Of a stretch of 64,000 nt of DNA, positions 33,822-41,168 are shown piece by piece; positions within the stretch are counted from its first letter, which is position 1; every line of letters begins with the position of its first letter. The stretch is from Elusimicrobiota bacterium (GTDB lineage: Bacteria; Elusimicrobiota; Elusimicrobia; UBA1565): contig JACPXC010000044.1 in assembly GCA_016196755.1 (NCBI GenBank), positions 39,890 to 103,889 on the forward strand, read 5' to 3'. Both the position numbers and the translations under genes were made by a program. The notes beneath the pieces are model-generated. The model searched no databases and was not told where the DNA came from. It was given only the letters and a program-made list of their open reading frames with translations.

Positions 33822-34743
33822 GACCGCCGAGAAGGACTATCCGATCCCCGGGACCCTCAACCTCGCCATCGCGGCGCTCCAGGTCGCCGCGCTGATCGCC
33901 ATCCTGTGGGCGGCGGGCCGGGTCTCGGGCGCGGCCGGGGTCCTCGGCCTGGCCATCGCCTACGGCCTGGTCATGAACTCGGGCTACGCGATGCTCCACG
34001 AGGGCGAGCACGGCACCCTGCACCCGCACCGGCTGGTCAACGACGGCGTCGGGATGCTCCTCGCGCTGTTCTTTCCGGCCCCGTTCCACCTCATCCGCCA
34101 AGGCCACCTGGGCCACCACATGCGCAACCGCTCCGACGACGAGGCCTTCGACTACTACTTCCCGGGCGAGAACGCGGCCTGGAAGTACCTCCAGCTCTAC
34201 GGCACGCTGACCGGGTTGTTCTGGCTGGTCATCGCGGTCTCCAACGTCCTGGCCATGCTCAGGCCCTCGCTGGTGCGCGTGCGCTACGCCGCGTGGGACC
34301 GCCCGACGGCGGCGCTGCTCGAGTCGCTCAACCCGCGCTACCAGCGCCTCATCCAGCTCGAGGCCGCCGCCGCGCTGGGCCTGCACTGGGCCTTGATGCG
34401 CGGCTTCGGCGTGCCGGCGCCGCGCTACTTCGCGGTGCTCTTCGGGTTCGGCTTCATGTGGTCGGCGCTGCAGTACGCCCACCACTACGACACGCCGCGC
34501 GACGTCCTGTGGGGGGCCAAGAACCTGAGGACCTGGGCGCCGCTCGACTGGCTATTGCTCAACCACAACTGGCACCTGAACCACCACCTGCGGCCCACGG
34601 TGCCGTGGATCCACCTGCGCGGCCTCGACGCCGGCCCGGCCGCGAAGGCCGGCTTGGTGCGGTCTTATCTGGAGATGTGGAAGGGGCCGCGCTATACCGA
34701 AGAGAGGGTCAAGAACCGCTATGCGGGAATCCTCGTCCGCTGA
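33814..34743 (+). CDS. Membrane fatty acid desaturase / hydroxylase, paralogue of the 1813 gene
   Basis: 309 residues from the ATG eight bases after a GAGGAG site. Histidine boxes: LHEGEHG (61-67), GHLGHH (97-102) and HNWHLNHHL near residue 258. Four hydrophobic helices. Shared segments with the other desaturase include LHExxHGxLHP, FDYYxPGE, LTGLxW, SALQYAxH and PWIHL, which marks them as duplicates. The ATG lies inside the radical SAM stop region (8-base overlap), and the next gene starts before this stop. Confidence 0.85.
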   Translation: MLETAEKDYPIPGTLNLAIAALQVAALIAILWAAGRVSGAAGVLGLAIAYGLVMNSGYAMLHEGEHGTLHPHRLVNDGVGMLLALFFPAPFHLIRQGHLGHHMRNRSDDEAFDYYFPGENAAWKYLQLYGTLTGLFWLVIAVSNVLAMLRPSLVRVRYAAWDRPTAALLESLNPRYQRLIQLEAAAALGLHWALMRGFGVPAPRYFAVLFGFGFMWSALQYAHHYDTPRDVLWGAKNLRTWAPLDWLLLNHNWHLNHHLRPTVPWIHLRGLDAGPAAKAGLVRSYLEMWKGPRYTEERVKNRYAGILVR

Positions 34744-35404
34744 TTTTCCCGCTTCGGTGAAGGCCGGGATGCTGCTGGCCAACGCCTTGCCGCTGCTGCA
34801 TGCGCTGGCCGCGGCCGCCGTGTTCGCGTTCGGGGGCGTCCTCGGCGGCTTGGCGGTGCTCTACGTCCTGCCGCCGCTGGCGTCCCGCTTGCTCTGGGTC
34901 GTGTTCGGGCGGCCGGCCGGACGCTATGGGGTGGCCGACCGGTCTTTCTCGGTGTGGTGGGTGACTCTCCAGCTCCAGACGTTGTTCCTGCGCCTGCCGT
35001 TCCTCGAGGAGCTCCTGCGTCTGGTGCCCGGCCTCTATTCGGCTTGGCTGAGGCTGTGGGGCTCGCGGCTCGGGGCGCGCACCTATTGGTCGCCGGGGAC
35101 CGTGGTCCTGGACCGAGGCTACCTCGATCTCGGCGACGACGTGGCCCTGGGCGCCGGCGTGCGCTTGAACGGCCACGTCCTCCAGCGCGGGGCCGACGGC
35201 CGCCTCGAGCTGGTGGTCGACGTCATCCGCGTCGGCGACCGGGCGGCCCTGGGGGGCTATTCGCTCTTTACCGCGGGCAGCACGGTGGCGGCGGGGGAGA
35301 GCCTGCGCGCCTGCCTGATCTCGCCGCCTTATTCCCGCTGGGAGGGGGGACGGCGCGTTAAGTCCGCCTCCGACGAGGGCGTACGCACCGCTTTGTTGCC
35401 ATGA
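34721..35404 (+). CDS. Left-handed beta-helix (hexapeptide) acyltransferase-like membrane protein
   Basis: 227 residues. Two hydrophobic helices (about 15-35 and 42-60) precede an amphipathic region and then short hexapeptide-like turns: GARTYWSPGTVVLDRGYL, DLGDDVALGAGVRLNGHV and VGDRAALGGYSLFTAGST, the triangular coil built from 'I/V-G-x-x' steps. The shape is like the acyl/amino-acid transferase ends of NRPS-like proteins (Pls/PosA type). The first ATG overlaps the desaturase by 23 bases; a later ATG at 34769 with AAGG upstream is possible. Last gene of the operon. Confidence 0.65.
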   Translation: MRESSSADFPASVKAGMLLANALPLLHALAAAAVFAFGGVLGGLAVLYVLPPLASRLLWVVFGRPAGRYGVADRSFSVWWVTLQLQTLFLRLPFLEELLRLVPGLYSAWLRLWGSRLGARTYWSPGTVVLDRGYLDLGDDVALGAGVRLNGHVLQRGADGRLELVVDVIRVGDRAALGGYSLFTAGSTVAAGESLRACLISPPYSRWEGGRRVKSASDEGVRTALLP

Positions 35405-35453
35405 CCGGCGTTATTGTGTAGGATTCCGGACCATATTTCGTGGGGGGACAGCA

Positions 35454-36086
35454 ATGACCAATGACTGCAAGCTCCGCAAAGGCGTGAAGACCGGCGTGAT
35501 GGCCATGGCCATCGTTTTCGGCGCCGGCCTCGTGATGCACGCGCTGACCAACGTCGGCCGCGAAGAGGACCGCGGCAAGCTGCGCGCCCTCGGCGCCGCC
35601 TACGAGAAGGCCCTCAACAAGGGCGACTTCACCGACCTCAACAACGGCCTCGACGCCAACTTCACCTACACCACCATACTCGGCAACGACATCAAGAGCG
35701 CGGCCGAGTTCCAGGCCGCCTATGGGGCGATCCGGACCGTCATCGGCGCCGACAAGGGCGGCAGCTACACCGTGGCGCTGACCCCCGGCCTCGGCGGCGC
35801 GAACTTCTACTCCACCGGCGGCGAGGACTTCGCCTTCATCCGCGGCACCAGCGACGAGACCGTCGTCACGGCCGAGGCCGACAAGGCCGGCAAGGTCACC
35901 AAGAAGTCGAACAACTTCGGCTCGCTGTGGTTCGCCACGGCGCACAAGGACAAGAACAACGGCAACTGGAAGCTCGCCCACGCCTACGCGATGTTCTCGC
36001 GGAACCCGTTTAGCGACGCGCAGGTGAAGGCCTTCACCGCGGCGCTTCAGAAGGCGTCCGCTCCGGCGCCCGCCGCGACGAAGTAA
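35454..36086 (+). CDS. SnoaL/NTF2-like protein with N-terminal membrane anchor
   Basis: 210 residues. A hydrophobic anchor or signal (about 12-31) leads to RGKLRALGAAYEKALNKGDF and then a cone-fold core (NFTYTTILGNDIKSAAEFQAAYG ... FGSLWFATAHKDKNNGNWKLAHAYAMF, split at the domain middle). It is the counterpart of the protein at 2721-3296, including the N-terminal 'L..A...A.NKGD' helix. It is separated from the hexapeptide gene by 49 bases with a GGGGGGA ribosome site, so it may have its own promoter, but it is followed by the first strong terminator after the operon. Confidence 0.72.
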   Translation: MTNDCKLRKGVKTGVMAMAIVFGAGLVMHALTNVGREEDRGKLRALGAAYEKALNKGDFTDLNNGLDANFTYTTILGNDIKSAAEFQAAYGAIRTVIGADKGGSYTVALTPGLGGANFYSTGGEDFAFIRGTSDETVVTAEADKAGKVTKKSNNFGSLWFATAHKDKNNGNWKLAHAYAMFSRNPFSDAQVKAFTAALQKASAPAPAATK

Positions 36087-36100
36087 GCCGGTTCGTCCAG

Positions 36101-36132
36101 AAAAGCCCCGCCCTCACGGGCGGGGCTTTTTT
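36101..36132 (+). terminator. Strong Rho-independent terminator
   Basis: GCCCCGCCC (36105-36113) / GGGCGGGGC (36118-36126) with a 4-base loop and six T's (36127-36132). It ends the 23-36 kb transcription unit. Confidence 0.92.
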
Positions 36133-36140
36133 GTGATGTA

Positions 36141-37460
36141 TCAGAACGGCCGCAGCTGCGCGCGGATGGCGCGGATCTCGCTCGGCTTGACCTTGGCTTG
36201 CGCCGCGAAGTCGGGCCAAGACTCGACGCCTTCCCGGACCTGCTTGAGGATGGAGGGGGCTTCGCCGATCCCGAAGCGATCGGCCAGCGCCAGGCAATCC
36301 TCTTTTCCGATGCCGGCGAACTTCCCGTTGACGGACATCAGATGCTGGCTCGTCCATTCGCCCTGCGGATTGTGGGCGAAGGTGACATCGTAGGCGGGGG
36401 AAAGCTCCCAAGGTCCGCCTTTCTTGAGCAGGAATGAGAAGTTCTTCGTGTGATCGTCGCAGTTGCGGGCCATGACGTTCAGGGCCATGCGGCGGAATGC
36501 CTCCAGGTCGGCCGAGTGCCCGAGTTTGAGCTGACGCATCGTCATGAAGAGCTGCTCGTAGCTGTTGGCTGATTTCTTCTTGAAGTCGAGATGGTCCATC
36601 GCGCAGAGGCTTTGAAGATGGTGCTTCGTCCCGTCTTCTTCGCGGTCGAAGCGCTTGGTCATGAAATGGGCCCGGCCGTTTTCCTCGAGCAGGCGCGACT
36701 CGGGCATATCGATCCCTGTCTGCTTGGCCAGGAGATGGTAGGCGTACTCGATCCGGCCAAAAGCCCGGGACTGTCCCAACTCTCGGTCCTCGCCCATGCC
36801 GTCGAACTTCAAGAGCCAATGCTCGAACCCGGGAAGCAGGGCGAATTGTCCGGACCGTATCTCGTGGGTCTTGGGATTCCACCCGATGACGGCCTTGGCT
36901 CGCGCGCCATTGGCGGACGTGCCTACCTCGATGATGCTTCGAAGCGCCGCCTCCGTGGTGATGTCGCCGTCAAGATTCCCGGTGATGACTTTTCTGGCCG
37001 CGGAAACGAGCTCACCCAGCTTGAGTGCGGTCGGAATCCTTGTCTGCGGGCCTCGCGCGGGCTTGAATTCGAGGGCTCCCATCGCTCTCTTGCCCATGTA
37101 AGCCAGGCGGTCCAAGGCCGTGATCCGTGACTTCGGGATGCCGCGCTCGGCCATGTATTTTTCGATGAGCGCGTTTCCGAAGTCGTCGGGCAGCGCGTCG
37201 GCCAACATCGCCGGCAGCCGCCGATAGGAAGCTTCCGGAAGGTCCGTAAAGACGTAAGGCTTCTCCGTATCGTCTGCCGGCAGCTGAAGCGGCGCGAGCT
37301 GCATCCCGGTTCGGCCGAAGTCCTTGTCGTAGGCGAAGACGTAATAGCCGAGCCTCGGGTCGAGCGCGCAAGCCCCGACGAAGTGGTCCCAAGCGTAGAC
37401 CGCGATCCGATGGACCGGGTGGTAGCGTTCGGCCCTCGGCTTGCTAGCTCGCTTGGCCAT
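36141..37460 (-). CDS. hipA: HipA-family serine/threonine kinase toxin
   Basis: 439 residues. N-terminal HipA couple domain (about 20-110: RLGYYVFAYDKDFGRTGMQL), then the kinase-like core with the nucleotide-binding region around HWLLKFDGMGEDREL, catalytic NVMARNCDDHTKNFSFLL (about 330-347, N and D residues) and the metal-binding SPAYDVTF. Characterised HipA kinases phosphorylate glutamyl-tRNA synthetase and drive persistence. This one is paired with a HipB-type gene overlapping its 5' end by 17 bases, as usual for the module. Confidence 0.85.
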   Translation of the reverse strand: MAKRASKPRAERYHPVHRIAVYAWDHFVGACALDPRLGYYVFAYDKDFGRTGMQLAPLQLPADDTEKPYVFTDLPEASYRRLPAMLADALPDDFGNALIEKYMAERGIPKSRITALDRLAYMGKRAMGALEFKPARGPQTRIPTALKLGELVSAARKVITGNLDGDITTEAALRSIIEVGTSANGARAKAVIGWNPKTHEIRSGQFALLPGFEHWLLKFDGMGEDRELGQSRAFGRIEYAYHLLAKQTGIDMPESRLLEENGRAHFMTKRFDREEDGTKHHLQSLCAMDHLDFKKKSANSYEQLFMTMRQLKLGHSADLEAFRRMALNVMARNCDDHTKNFSFLLKKGGPWELSPAYDVTFAHNPQGEWTSQHLMSVNGKFAGIGKEDCLALADRFGIGEAPSILKQVREGVESWPDFAAQAKVKPSEIRAIRAQLRPF

Positions 37461-37767
37461 GCGTCCTTTGCTTCCGCCGCCCGCGCGCGCGCTGCCGCGC
37501 GCCGCGCGTCGGCGTCATGTGCAGGGGATTGATCGTGATCTGAGGGGCCAACGCCTGCAGCCATTCCTGGCGGTCGAGCGCGCGCACCACGCGTATCAGC
37601 GTAGTGAGGTTCGCGCCCTGCCCCGATTCAAGATGACGCAGCGCGGACAGGCTGACTCCGGCTTGAGCGGCCAAAGCCTCTTGAGTGAGATTCTTCTGGA
37701 GTCTCAGAGCGCGGATGTTGTCACCGACGGTTTGGGTGAGTTCCTCGACGTTTAAAACATTTATCAT
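37444..37767 (-). CDS. hipB: HipB-like XRE-family antitoxin
   Basis: 107 residues. Residues 12-70 form a Cro/C1-type helix-turn-helix (VGDNIRALRLQKNLTQEALA, then AGVSLSALRHLESGQGANLTTL). The C-terminal 25 residues are very basic (GARQRARGRRKQRTHG), unlike the short acidic end of E. coli HipB. It should dimerise on the palindrome upstream and repress hipBA. Codon use is more AT-rich than the flanks. Confidence 0.82.
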   Translation of the reverse strand: MINVLNVEELTQTVGDNIRALRLQKNLTQEALAAQAGVSLSALRHLESGQGANLTTLIRVVRALDRQEWLQALAPQITINPLHMTPTRGARQRARGRRKQRTHGQAS

Positions 37768-37811
37768 AATATCGCTCTTTGGAACGTTTATTATAATTTT
37801 ATATTATAACT

Positions 37812-37855
37812 GTTCTTTATAGAACAATAATAACATTCAGCATGATTCACGTCAA
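37812..37855 (-). promoter_or_regulatory. hipBA promoter and operator
   Basis: Minus-strand TTGACG (37855-37850), 17 bases, then TATTAT (37832-37827). Downstream of it is the palindrome GTTCTTTATAGAAC (37812-37825), the likely HipB site. The region 37768-37840 is strikingly AT-rich, with further TATAAT-like strings. Confidence 0.7.
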
Positions 37856-37893
37856 GGGTGTGCTAAGCGTCGAAAAAGAACTGTTATAGCGGA

Positions 37894-38889
37894 TCAGAAC
37901 CGCGCCGAGAGCGAGAGACGCTGTGCCTGCTCGAGAAACGACTTGATGCCTGCGCTCGTGCCCGAACTCTGCTGGAGCAGATAGGTCTTGCCGCCGCGCC
38001 ACCAGACCGCGTCATGGGGGCCGGTGTCGAGGCGCAGGCTGGCCGCGTATAGTGGGCCCTCGGCCACCGTGATAGGAAACGCGTTGAACCCGCTGAAGGA
38101 ATCCAGGGCGGGCAGGCGTGCGGGAGGAGGCTCCTTGAGCGGACAGGTCTTGGCCGGGAACTCCCTTAGCCAGAGCTGCTGATGGCGCGTCCCGGCGGAG
38201 GGGAAGAACAGGTATTGGCTCTCGGCTCCCGGGAACCGGCAACTGCTGTCGAAGCGCCAGCGCGGCGCCAGAGCGCTGCGGACCCGGGCGGACGGGGGAC
38301 GGGTCGACCAGATATGCGCCTTAGCGGCCCAGGGCCAGCGCAGCTTCCAGAGGCTCGACGGCGGCCGGTAGGCGCCGGCGCACATGTTGAGGTCGTAGCG
38401 CGGGTGGCGCGACCAATAGGTCAGAGCGGCGAACGGCCGGGTCTCGACGCCGAGCGGCTTCATCCCGCGGCAAAGCGCGACGAGCTCGTCGTCGCTGAAA
38501 CTCCCCTCGAGGACGCGCCACTCCACGTTGGTGCCCCAGGCGTAGAACGAGGCCGCGCGCTTCTTGGCGTAGTCGGTGCCTAGCCAGCACAGCCGCCCGC
38601 CGCCCAGCGGGCGCGGCGTGATGGTCCAGGCGTAGTGGTCGAAGAGCGCGGCGGAGTCCAAGGCAGATAACGGCCCCAGGTCGTAGAGGAACTGCTTGCA
38701 GCGCAGGGAGCGGCCGCGGCCGCGGACGTGGAAGACGTAAGAGCAGGTCCCGGCCCTATGCCAGCCCGTGGGCGCGGCGGCGGGGGCGGTTTCCCGGCGC
38801 AGGGAGGCGTGCTCGAGCTCGGCTTTGCAGCCGCGCGGCGGCTTTCCCGGCAGGAGGACGGCGAAGTTGACGGCCCCCCGCTCGATCAA
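37894..38889 (-). CDS. Protein of unknown function with many tryptophans and cysteines
   Basis: 331 residues, no signal peptide and no membrane helix. Conspicuous Cys (GTCSYVF, SLRCKQF, RLCWLG, NMCAGAY, DSSCRF, KTCPLK) and Trp positions, and a middle section FDHYAWTITPRPLGGGRLCW that looks like packed beta strands. I recognise no family. Its start overlaps the stop of the exported protein by four bases, so it is translated from the same message. Confidence 0.55.
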   Translation of the reverse strand: MIERGAVNFAVLLPGKPPRGCKAELEHASLRRETAPAAAPTGWHRAGTCSYVFHVRGRGRSLRCKQFLYDLGPLSALDSAALFDHYAWTITPRPLGGGRLCWLGTDYAKKRAASFYAWGTNVEWRVLEGSFSDDELVALCRGMKPLGVETRPFAALTYWSRHPRYDLNMCAGAYRPPSSLWKLRWPWAAKAHIWSTRPPSARVRSALAPRWRFDSSCRFPGAESQYLFFPSAGTRHQQLWLREFPAKTCPLKEPPPARLPALDSFSGFNAFPITVAEGPLYAASLRLDTGPHDAVWWRGGKTYLLQQSSGTSAGIKSFLEQAQRLSLSARF

Positions 38890-39416
38890 GGGGCGTCGGG
38901 GGCGTCCGTGATGAGGATGTCGATGCGGCCGGCGCCGTTGGAGACCGTCTTCTTGACGCCCTTCTTCACCATGACGGCGGTCTGGACCTGCCAGTGCAGG
39001 CGTTCCCCGGCGTCGGCGTCGGAGAATCCGGAGAGCTCGACTTGCAGCTGGATGCTTACCTTGTCGCCCTCTACGACGGGCAGGATGTTCACGGTAAACC
39101 CGGTGCTCTTGAATTCCGGGCCCGAGGGCCCCTTCCTGGGCTTGTCGCTGCCGGCTACGTAGTTGGCCTGCGTGGCGTCGGTGACGACGAGGTCGGCGGA
39201 GTCCTTGAGCGACTTATAGGAGGCGTCCACCTGGACGCGCAGGTCGTGCGGGGGGACTACGACCGTGTCCCAGGCGGTAGCGTCTTTCGGAGCGGGGGCA
39301 GCGGCTCTCTTGGGGGCTGGGGGGGCTTCCGTCGGACGGGTGTCGACCACGTCGCGGGAGTGGGCGGCGAGAGCGAGGATGCATAAGACGGCGGCCGTGG
39401 AAAGGGCGTTGCGCAT
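38886..39416 (-). CDS. Exported beta-rich protein, function unknown
   Basis: 176 residues. Signal peptide at 1-20 (ALSTAAVLCILALAAHS). After a Pro/Ala/Lys linker (residues 28-47) there is a beta-rich domain with FTVNILPVVEGDKVSIQLQV. A GGAGG site precedes the ATG. The 'VNILP...GDKVSIQLQVE' segment resembles 'VNILPLATKDGRRFELIYQVE' in the exported protein at 56682, suggesting a shared periplasmic domain. No known family. Confidence 0.55.
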   Translation of the reverse strand: MRNALSTAAVLCILALAAHSRDVVDTRPTEAPPAPKRAAAPAPKDATAWDTVVVPPHDLRVQVDASYKSLKDSADLVVTDATQANYVAGSDKPRKGPSGPEFKSTGFTVNILPVVEGDKVSIQLQVELSGFSDADAGERLHWQVQTAVMVKKGVKKTVSNGAGRIDILITDAPDAP

Positions 39417-39484
39417 GAGTCCTCCGAAGACTCCTCAATTATGCGGATGTTTCACGATATCGCCAGGGCATGAATGGGTTATGT

Positions 39485-39490
39485 TATAAT
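39485..39490 (+). promoter_or_regulatory. -10 box for tRNA-Ala
   Basis: TATAAT located 18 bases before the tRNA 5' end. No clear -35. Confidence 0.55.
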
Positions 39491-39508
39491 CCCCCGTCGA
39501 CATATTTC

Positions 39509-39584
<76 letters not shown>

Positions 39585-39592
39585 CTTTGAGA

Positions 39593-39623
39593 AGAGCCCT
39601 GGCATCCGTCGGGGCTCTTTGAT
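39593..39623 (+). terminator. Terminator after tRNA-Ala
   Basis: AGAGCCC (39593-39599) pairs with GGGCTCT (39612-39618), followed by TTGATTT. It separates the tRNA from the threonine aldolase start 15 bases on. Confidence 0.7.
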
Positions 39624-39635
39624 TTACTCTAGGCG

Positions 39636-40652
39636 ATGAGGGATATCGACCTCCGCTCCGACACCGTCACCTGGCCGACCCCGGCCATGCGCGAGGCCAT
39701 GGCCCGCGCCGAGGTCGGCGACGACGTCTGCGGCGAGGACCCCACCGTCAACGAGCTCGAGGCCGAGGCCGCGCGCCTGACCGGCAAGGAAGCGGCGCTC
39801 TTCACGCCCTCCGGAACCTTCGCCAACCAGTGCGCGATCCTCACCCATTCGAGCTCGGCCGGCGAGGTCCTGCTGGCCGAGAAGTCCCACATCATCCAGC
39901 ACGAGGCCGGCGGGGCGGCCCTCATCTCGCGCGTCCAGCTCCGGCCGACCAGCCCCGACTCCTCCCACCTCAACCCCGATGACGTGGCCGCGCGCATCCG
40001 CCCCGAGGGGGACATCCACTACCCGAAGACCGTCCTGGTCTGCGTCGAGCAGGCCACCGGGGACGGCACCGTGGTGCCGCTCAAGGTCCTCGAGCGCATG
40101 CGCAAAGCCGCCGGCACCCTGCCCATCCACATGGACGGGGCGCGGCTCTTCAACGCGGCCGCCGCGCTGGGTGTGGCACCCGCGCTGGTGGCGCGCCACG
40201 CCGACACGGTCATGTTCTGCCTCTCCAAGGGCCTTTGCGCTCCCGCCGGCTCCCTGCTCTGCGGCACCCAGGAGTTCATCGACCGGGCCCGGCTCAACCG
40301 CAAGCTCATGGGCGGCGGGATGCGCCAGGTCGGCGTCCTCGCCGCGGCGGGGCTCGTGGCCCTGCGCGAGGTCCGGCCCGGCCTCGCCGAGGACCATGCC
40401 AAGGCCAAGCGCCTGGCCGCGGCCCTCAAGAAGGTCCCCGGCGTAAGGCTCGTCCGCGAGCCCGAGATCAACCTGGTGTTCTGCCGCCTGCCGGGCTGGA
40501 AGGGCACCGGGCTCGAGCTGGCCGAGAGCCTGCGGCCCGAGGGCATCCGGATCTACCCCGACGAGTTCGGCATGTACCGCTTCGTCACCCACCGCTGGCT
40601 GAGCGACGACGGCATGGCTAAGTTCGTCAAGGCGCTGCGCAAGCGCCTGTGA
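39636..40652 (+). CDS. ltaE: Low-specificity L-threonine aldolase
   Basis: 338 residues, the family's normal length. N-terminal '[20 protein letters not shown]' and '[17 protein letters not shown]' are the family signature; the PLP lysine lies in [19 protein letters not shown] (K after S), with the preceding [10 protein letters not shown] (D pairing with the PLP ring nitrogen, then A-R-L). It splits L-threonine or L-allo-threonine into glycine and acetaldehyde in the cytoplasm. A weak TACTCT lies 5 bases before the ATG. The NUDIX gene overlaps its stop by four bases. Confidence 0.93.
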   Translation: MRDIDLRSDTVTWPTPAMREAMARAEVGDDVCGEDPTVNELEAEAARLTGKEAALFTPSGTFANQCAILTHSSSAGEVLLAEKSHIIQHEAGGAALISRVQLRPTSPDSSHLNPDDVAARIRPEGDIHYPKTVLVCVEQATGDGTVVPLKVLERMRKAAGTLPIHMDGARLFNAAAALGVAPALVARHADTVMFCLSKGLCAPAGSLLCGTQEFIDRARLNRKLMGGGMRQVGVLAAAGLVALREVRPGLAEDHAKAKRLAAALKKVPGVRLVREPEINLVFCRLPGWKGTGLELAESLRPEGIRIYPDEFGMYRFVTHRWLSDDGMAKFVKALRKRL

Positions 40653-41092
40653 AGTCCCAGGAGGCCCTGGCCCCCGGGAAGTGGCCCGAGCGCTTCAGCG
40701 TCCGCGCCTACGGCGTCCTGCGGCGCGGCGACAAGGTCCTCATGACCCGCTCCACGTTCATGGACCGGACCTTCCTCAATTTCCCGGGCGGCGGCGTCGA
40801 CGTGGGCGAGGCCCCGGTCGAGGGCCTCAAGCGCGAGTTCCGCGAGGAGACCGGTCTAGAGGCGCGCATCAAGCGGCTGCTCTACGTCTCGGAGGGCCTG
40901 CACGTCTCGACGAACCATCCGATCCAGCTCGTCAGCCTGTACTGGGAGGTCTCGGCCGACGGCGAGCCGCGGCCGGGCGCCAACGGCGACGACGTGCTGT
41001 GCACGATGTGGCGGACCATCGGCGACTTCCCGCGCGAGGAGATGTTCCCCTCCGACCTCGAGTTCATCGACCGCCTGCCGGGCCTATTGTAG
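40649..41092 (+). CDS. NUDIX hydrolase
   Basis: 147 residues from a GTG in a GTGA overlap. The NUDIX box is complete: GGVDVGEAPVEGLKREFREETGL matches G-x5-E-x7-R-E-x-x-E-E-x-G-x, here split at its centre as GGVDVGEAPVEG and LKREFREETGL. The fold flanks it with FSVRAYGVLRRGDKVLMTRS and a later VSLYWEVSADGE. Removes a nucleoside diphosphate-linked or similar substrate; which one is unclear. A perfect 33-bp hairpin begins two bases after the stop. Confidence 0.88.
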   Translation: MKSQEALAPGKWPERFSVRAYGVLRRGDKVLMTRSTFMDRTFLNFPGGGVDVGEAPVEGLKREFREETGLEARIKRLLYVSEGLHVSTNHPIQLVSLYWEVSADGEPRPGANGDDVLCTMWRTIGDFPREEMFPSDLEFIDRLPGLL

Positions 41093-41093
41093 C

Positions 41094-41162
41094 GGTGCCA
41101 GACATTGAGAAACTTGAGAAGTTGGCAGCGCCAACTTCTCAAGTTTCTCAATGTCTGGCACC
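41094..41162. repeat. Long perfect hairpin element (33-bp stem, 3-base loop)
   Basis: Arms 41094-41126 and 41130-41162 are perfectly complementary, starting GGTGCCAGACATTGAG and ending CTCAATGTCTGGCACC. Inside each arm the motif TTGAGAA occurs twice, 9 bases apart. It fills the 76-base gap between convergent genes. It can terminate transcription from both sides, but has no T run and the wrong size for a plain terminator. Same end motif as the hairpins at 61157 and 63671. Confidence 0.9.
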
Positions 41163-41168
41163 CATCCG

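Noticed and set aside
23150..36086. Reading the operon as an enediyne or polyketide cluster because of the UnbU/UnbV similarity
   Set aside because: No iterative polyketide synthase, thioesterase or acyl-carrier domains are present anywhere in the window.
41094..41162. CRISPR repeat or ordinary terminator
   Set aside because: There are no spacers or repeated units in array, and stems of 29-34 perfect bp without T runs do not fit simple terminators.
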